Positions 44,974 to 48,317 of a stretch of DNA of 48,317 nucleotides are shown piece by piece. The stretch is from an uncultured Spartobacteria bacterium (GTDB lineage: Bacteria > Verrucomicrobiota > Verrucomicrobiia > Chthoniobacterales > Chthoniobacteraceae): the NCBI GenBank assembly GCA_903933715.1, contig CAIZLD010000039.1, positions 1 through 48,317 of the forward strand, given 5' to 3'. The first letter of the stretch is position 1. Each line of letters starts with the position of its first letter. The notes under the pieces are model-generated. The model was not told the origin of the DNA. It ran no database searches and worked only from the letters and a program-made list of their open reading frames with translations. Position numbers and translations under genes: made by a program.

Positions 44974-45509
44974 ACGATCAACTCGAACTCAACTTCGCAC
45001 CGCAAATCCGTGATGCCCACCAGGAAGCGATGAAACTTGCTGACGTGGCGAAGGAATACGCAACCCTAGCCGTGAGCAAAGCGGTGGAATGCGGTGGACT
45101 GCTTCTCCAACAGAAAACATCCCTCGGTAACGCAAGCTGGACAGAGTGGCTTCAGCAGCATCTCCCCGACATTCCGAACGAAGTGCTGGCCCGTTACATG
45201 CGTGCCGCAAAGCTCTCTTCGCTCGTTTCTCAGGCACCCACGGATGGTGCGGCTCCAGCATCCTTGCCCGAAGCGCCAAACAAGCAGGCGCTCATGGCGT
45301 TGGGCATCATTCCATCGCCGGAAATCAAACAGCCCAGCCTGCTCGATCCGCAGCGAGGGTGGGTGCGCTACGTGCGCTTCATCGACGGCTTCAGGAAATG
45401 GTTCAACAAACGCATTGAAGATGAACCGCTCAACACTTGGGACGAGCAGCCCCGGCGTCTGCTCAAGAATGAACTGCGCTGGATCGCAGAGCTTTACCAG
45501 CGGTTGTGA
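44970..45509 (+). CDS. hypothetical phage-type protein
   Basis: This 179-residue soluble protein starts MNDQLELNFAPQIRDAHQEA, followed by a helical region (AKEYATLAVSKAVECGGLLLQQKTSLGNASWTEWL split by a turn) that recalls the DUF3102-like proteins of phages and plasmids, in which an N-terminal helix bundle precedes a W-x-x-W segment. The resemblance is loose. The C-terminal ~60 residues are charged and aromatic. It is the last gene of the coupled replication run; the start is fixed by an ATGA overlap with the previous gene. Confidence 0.65.
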   Translation: MNDQLELNFAPQIRDAHQEAMKLADVAKEYATLAVSKAVECGGLLLQQKTSLGNASWTEWLQQHLPDIPNEVLARYMRAAKLSSLVSQAPTDGAAPASLPEAPNKQALMALGIIPSPEIKQPSLLDPQRGWVRYVRFIDGFRKWFNKRIEDEPLNTWDEQPRRLLKNELRWIAELYQRL

Positions 45510-45548
45510 TCCCCCCCAGACGGAGTTGACAGCAACACACCTATCAAT

Positions 45549-45659
45549 ATGAAAACACAAGATCACATCATCCATTTCTTCGCGGCCATCGGCTTTGTTA
45601 TCAGCTGCATGCTCGCGGGCGCTTTCCTTGGCAAACTCGTCTGGTGGACTTTTCATTGA
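45549..45659 (+). CDS. small single-pass membrane protein, 36 residues
   Basis: This short frame encodes MKTQDHIIHFFAAIGFVISC followed by MLAGAFLGKLVWWTFH: one hydrophobic helix with a short polar N-terminus and an aromatic C-terminus, typical of tiny phage or toxin-like membrane proteins. No strong ribosome site is seen. It lies 40 bases after the previous stop on the same strand. Holin-like or type I toxin-like roles are possible but unsupported. Confidence 0.45.
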   Translation: MKTQDHIIHFFAAIGFVISCMLAGAFLGKLVWWTFH

Positions 45660-45816
45660 GCGCACACGCGCCAACGTGGCACGAATGCGGGCGATTCTGC
45701 TCGCGGCGTGGTTGAGTTGCCATCCACCCAAGAAAAAGGAATCTTTTAATGTAAGTCCTTGAACTTGGGGTCGTTGCGTCCAGTGGTCAATTTGTGTGAG
45801 GACTTATTTTCCTAGC

Positions 45817-45880
45817 TTCCCACATTTTGCAACCTCGCCAACAGGGTAAACGAGGGTTTCCCATGTGGGAAGTTTCCCAC
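45817..45880. repeat. TTCCCAC repeat cluster in a 320-base gene-free region
   Basis: The region 45,660-45,983 has no convincing gene. It holds TTCCCAC at 45,817 and 45,874, its reverse complement at 45,865-45,871, and the near-palindrome TTCCCATGTGGGAA at 45,858-45,871. The local sequence is AT-richer than its surroundings. It could be an origin or a regulator site for the rightward small genes. A 25-codon frame at 45,685-45,762 with a lipoprotein-like beginning is noted but not accepted. Confidence 0.55.
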
Positions 45881-45983
45881 TTTTTGGGTTAATCAAATCG
45901 TGTGCCTGATGCGCCTATCGGGCCGCAGATAAAGTCAGATAGATAAGTGGATGTAATTCGGAGAAAGAGCGAATACAGCGTCA

Positions 45984-46232
45984 ATGAAAACGCAATCGAC
46001 CACCACCGCGAAAGCACCACGCAAGAGCAGCAAAGACCAGGCTCGCGATGCATTTCTCCACAACGTCGGCAGCGCCCGCGAATTGCTGACGCTGATCCGC
46101 CGCCACGTTGAAGACCACATGGGCGTCGATCCCGACGAACTCCACTGGGGCCACGTTGGGGATGCAGGACAGCTGGTAGAGATGCTCAAGGAAGCGGCTC
46201 GCGGGTGCAACCTGATCAACGAGGAGGAATAA
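45984..46232 (+). CDS. hypothetical protein, 82 residues
   Basis: This small soluble protein has a basic, Thr/Lys-rich N-terminal tail (MKTQSTTTAKAPRKSSKDQA), a helical middle (SARELLTLIRRHVEDHMGV), and an acidic end (DELHWGHVGDAGQLVEMLKE then EEE). It is the first of four small rightward genes separated by 3-19 bases. No known domain is recognised. Codon use and spacing make it a likely real gene. Confidence 0.65.
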   Translation: MKTQSTTTAKAPRKSSKDQARDAFLHNVGSARELLTLIRRHVEDHMGVDPDELHWGHVGDAGQLVEMLKEAARGCNLINEEE

Positions 46233-46235
46233 GCG

Positions 46236-46637
46236 ATGAAGATCGAAAAGAGTATCCCAGTTCCCCGCCAATGGGCCATGGGCCTGACGACAGCCATGAG
46301 TCGCCTCGAAGTGGGGGATTCACTCCATTTCGATGGGCCGCTCTCATCGCCGCATGTGATTGCGGATCGTTTAGGCATTACGGTCGTTTGTAGGACTGAG
46401 AAAAATGGCTGCCGGGTCTGGCGTGTTGCCGGGGAAACCGCCCGGGCTTTAGCTCAGCTCCCGCGCCGGGGAAGTATGAATGCCGCAATCAAAAGAATCG
46501 CCCGGGAAATTCTCGATTTGGAAACGCTCAAAACCCGAAAGATGGACAGTCTTGATTTCCACGAGCTGGCGGTCTGGCAAATCCGCAAGGCGCTCGAGGC
46601 CGCTTACAACGCAGGGCGCGAGTCACTGAACCAGTAA
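46236..46637 (+). CDS. hypothetical protein with DUF6900-like C-terminus
   Basis: This 133-residue protein has an N-terminal ~65 residues (MKIEKSIPVPRQWAMGLTTA, then VWRVA) that look like a small beta-rich domain seen in phage proteins. The C-terminal ~55 residues (IAREILDLETLKTRKMDSLD, then FHELAVWQIRKALEAAYNAG) closely resemble the DUF6900 domain of phage and plasmid proteins. The domain name is from memory of the pattern and no function is known. It starts three bases after the previous stop. Confidence 0.7.
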   Translation: MKIEKSIPVPRQWAMGLTTAMSRLEVGDSLHFDGPLSSPHVIADRLGITVVCRTEKNGCRVWRVAGETARALAQLPRRGSMNAAIKRIAREILDLETLKTRKMDSLDFHELAVWQIRKALEAAYNAGRESLNQ

Positions 46638-46650
46638 GAAAACAAAAACT

Positions 46651-46911
46651 ATGAAAAAAGCATCAACCACCCTCAATGAGAACTATGCGAGATTCCGCGC
46701 CAATCCGAACCGCATCGAAGGCGCAATCCAAAACACAGCGGTTGCCCGCGCGGGCGCAGCCTTTAGTTGGAGCGCGATGCAAGCGGTTCCTGCCGTCGAG
46801 ATCGCCTTCAACAATGAACCGCTCGGCACCACGCGCTATTTGATGGTGGTCGACATGGAAGCGGCAAAGGCATTGCGGAACCACCTGAACGAAATTCTCG
46901 GATCGAAATAA
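46651..46911 (+). CDS. hypothetical protein, 86 residues
   Basis: This small soluble protein has a polar N-terminus (MKKASTTLNENYARFRANPN) and a likely beta-alpha C-terminus (RYLMVVDMEAAKALRNHLNEIL). No domain is recognised. It is 13 bases after the previous gene and 19 before the next, in the same small-gene operon. Confidence 0.62.
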   Translation: MKKASTTLNENYARFRANPNRIEGAIQNTAVARAGAAFSWSAMQAVPAVEIAFNNEPLGTTRYLMVVDMEAAKALRNHLNEILGSK

Positions 46912-46930
46912 ACCCAAACCACCAAACAAC

Positions 46931-47491
46931 ATGAACATCAAAATCTTATCCAACGCCACCACGGCATCCATCAAAAACGCGCACCCGGTTCCACGGGGAG
47001 CAACGCATTTCTGTTTCACGGAAGGGCGTCGCAACCCGGTTGTTGACAAGATCGAGAACCTCGACACCCTCGCGGGCTGCTCGGGGAGGCTTGAATATGG
47101 CAAAGTTGAATTCGAGGGCCGGGGGCGGCACGCCAAGATCAAAGCATTCACCGTATTTTCCACAGCTAGCACCCGCGCACCGCGAGCAACGCCAGAGCCG
47201 CCCGCACCAGAAGCGCCGATGGTTCTTGCAGCCAGTCGGCCCAAGGGAACCAAGCTCAACAGGATCATGGGATTTTCGGCCTGTGCGGTGGCCAAGGCGC
47301 TCGGCAAAGCCGGAGTGAAGCACGATGAAGCCGCTAGCATCTTCCTGGCCCACGGGATCACGATGCCAAAGGCCAGCCTCTCGGTTCAGCTTGGGTTTGG
47401 CCGGAACCCTGCCGCATGGGAACGCCACGGCAAACCCGCTGAATTGACCGATTCACAGATCGCGGAACTGCGAGCGGGAGCCGTAGCGTGA
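46931..47491 (+). CDS. hypothetical two-domain protein
   Basis: In this 186-residue protein the N-terminal ~75 residues (PRGATHFCFTEGRRNPVVDK) look beta-rich. A Pro/Ala-rich linker (residues ~78-100) follows, then a helical C-terminal domain with FSACAVAKALGKAGVKHDEA and ASLSVQLGFGRNP. The second domain may be DNA-binding, but that is a guess. The linker implies two independently folding parts. Its TGA overlaps the GTG of the next, broken small frame. Confidence 0.65.
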   Translation: MNIKILSNATTASIKNAHPVPRGATHFCFTEGRRNPVVDKIENLDTLAGCSGRLEYGKVEFEGRGRHAKIKAFTVFSTASTRAPRATPEPPAPEAPMVLAASRPKGTKLNRIMGFSACAVAKALGKAGVKHDEAASIFLAHGITMPKASLSVQLGFGRNPAAWERHGKPAELTDSQIAELRAGAVA

Positions 47492-47611
47492 AACTCTCGC
47501 CCCCAGCAACAGGCTGCGCTCGCCCAAGCGCTCCATGCCCTGGAAGGCTCAAATGAACACTGGGAGGACGCGAAGTGCTACCCCAAAAGGCTGGCGGTCT
47601 GGATCAATTAG
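47488..47611 (+). pseudogene. small frame interrupted at a C5 run
   Basis: A GTG overlapping the previous stop (GTGA) opens a frame that dies after 22 codons. Removing one base of the C5 run at 47,500-47,504 would give a coherent 40-residue protein, MKLSPQQQAALAQALHALEG then SNEHWEDAKCYPKRLAVWIN, ending at the TAG at 47,609. It is either a real small gene with a sequencing or assembly error, or a recent frameshift. Its stop overlaps that of the convergent HEPN gene. Confidence 0.5.
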
Positions 47612-48207
47612 CGACCGCCGCGAAATAGAATCTCTGAATGAAACTCATCAAGTGCATTTTGACCCAACATTGCCGCTTTCCGCAGTTGTTCATTTTCACA
47701 CCACACATTCGCGACTTTTCGCAAAATGTGGTCCGCTTGTTTAGTTAGCACTATTAGATTAGGGACATCGGCCTTCTTGATTGAGTCACCATGAAGAAAT
47801 GCTGACCGTATCGAATATAGTTTCTTTACAAGATTGTATATTGACTTTCGACTGGATGGATTATCTCCAAGCATGAATGCCACCCGTTCAGAAACGCGAT
47901 GAGTCAGCTCCGAACTTCCAGTCGAGAAAATACTCTCCAAGGCTGAACAAGTCAAAGCTATCCTCATCGCTGGATCAGGCGTCCTCCTTGTATAAGACAA
48001 GAAAGCAGCAAATCTACTTCCCAAATCCACGGTCGGGATTGACGGGGTCTTCTCTCCGCCTAACGCATGCGCACTTTCAGGTAAAATATAATCCTCCGAT
48101 ACCCCTTTGGAAAAAAATCGGAATAAGCATTTCGCACCTTCAAGATGTGCCCGCGAAACTTTCGTGGAAGTTCTTTCCGTGCTTATCCGCTTGACGAACA
48201 CAACCAC
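47608..48207 (-). CDS. HEPN-domain (Apea-like) protein, probably frameshifted upstream
   Basis: This 199-residue fragment has a helical HEPN-type domain: FAAFLSYTRRTPDPAMRIAL, ALESIFSTGSSELTHRVSER, then the R-x4-H signature RSAFLH (R134, H139), the RNase motif of HEPN proteins. Such proteins are often toxins or defence effectors. The GTG at 48,205-48,207 is only the first available start. A reading frame entering from the right edge (LLGIASSVRAPTYAELYSGD, 48,258-48,317) would join it after a one-base insertion near 48,230, so the gene is probably longer, broken or misassembled, and runs out of the window. Confidence 0.65.
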   Translation of the reverse strand: MVVFVKRISTERTSTKVSRAHLEGAKCLFRFFSKGVSEDYILPESAHALGGEKTPSIPTVDLGSRFAAFLSYTRRTPDPAMRIALTCSALESIFSTGSSELTHRVSERVAFMLGDNPSSRKSIYNLVKKLYSIRSAFLHGDSIKKADVPNLIVLTKQADHILRKVANVWCENEQLRKAAMLGQNALDEFHSEILFRGGR

Positions 48208-48317
48208 AACATATTGTGGTCTCCCTAAAATGGTGCGTCCACCTTATCGGGCACCCAGTCTCCTGAGTAAAGTTCGGCATACGTGGGTGCTCTGACCGAA
48301 CTCGCAATGCCAAGCAA

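Noticed and set aside
45685-45762. A 25-codon frame starting MRAILLAAWLSCHPP that looks like a tiny lipoprotein (Rz1-like).
   Set aside because: The lipobox is poor, no ribosome site is seen, and no Rz partner is adjacent; too short to support.
48252-48291. GCACCCA/TGGGTGC inverted repeat near the right edge, considered as an insertion-sequence end or att site.
   Set aside because: No transposase, no target duplication and no match to the tRNA-Asp end; the stretch reads as coding sequence of the broken HEPN gene.
1-48317. CRISPR arrays, riboswitches and rRNA genes.
   Set aside because: No regularly spaced repeats with unique spacers, no recognised riboswitch core and no rRNA-like sequence were seen.

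Overview
The window looks like a piece of a GC-rich Gram-negative chromosome, most likely Verrucomicrobiota (Chthoniobacter/Opitutus-like). That placement is an inference from gene style: a tripartite RND pump, a fused hydrolase-glycosyltransferase, a bc-type complex without cytochrome c1, and tRNA-targeted integrases. No rRNA or other marker is present to prove it.

Layout. (1) 1-2,182 is the right end of one integrated element: a hypothetical gene, a tyrosine recombinase, and a duplicated 3' half of tRNA-Arg(UCU) that marks its attachment site. (2) 2,183-21,094 is chromosomal housekeeping: hemerythrin; a four-gene leftward operon for a Rieske/cytochrome b complex with two cytochrome bd-like membrane subunits, one carrying heme c; an ABC exporter and a hexapeptide acyltransferase; an L,D-transpeptidase; asd; trpB; an RND adaptor and pump; queA; and a hydrolase-glycosyltransferase fusion. 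REP-like and other short interspersed repeats sit between these genes. (3) tRNA-Asp(GUC) at 21,095 is the insertion point of a second element. It opens with a tyrosine recombinase and an AlpA-like excisionase and runs past the right edge, because no second copy of the tRNA-Asp end is visible.

The second element has two modules. The defence module (22,810-35,958) holds Mrr and a leftward cluster of eight tightly packed genes: an AAA+ ATPase and subtilase pair of the IetAS type, hsdM, hsdS, a small Cys-rich protein, a HipA-like kinase, a HIRAN-domain protein and hsdR. A helix-turn-helix gene diverges from its head, with a perfect 10-bp inverted repeat between them. The replication module (36,969-45,509) runs rightward with start/stop overlaps: a small protein, a putative ssDNA-binding protein, a RecB/Cas4-like nuclease, a Pif1/RecD-like helicase, a 1,466-residue PrimPol - degenerate P-loop - 3'-5' exonuclease - family A polymerase fusion, and two accessory genes. 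A row of small unknown genes follows (45,549-47,611). A HEPN-domain gene comes in from the right edge and appears frameshifted.

Best candidates for something new are the PrimPol-PolA fusion, with an iterated 18-bp inverted repeat at its domain junction, and the composite IetAS + type I RM + kinase/HIRAN defence cluster, with its small Cys-rich gene set between an hsdS 3' end and a scar of a second hsdS end. No capsid, terminase or conjugation gene is visible, so the element could be a phage satellite, a replicating integrative element, or the early part of a prophage.
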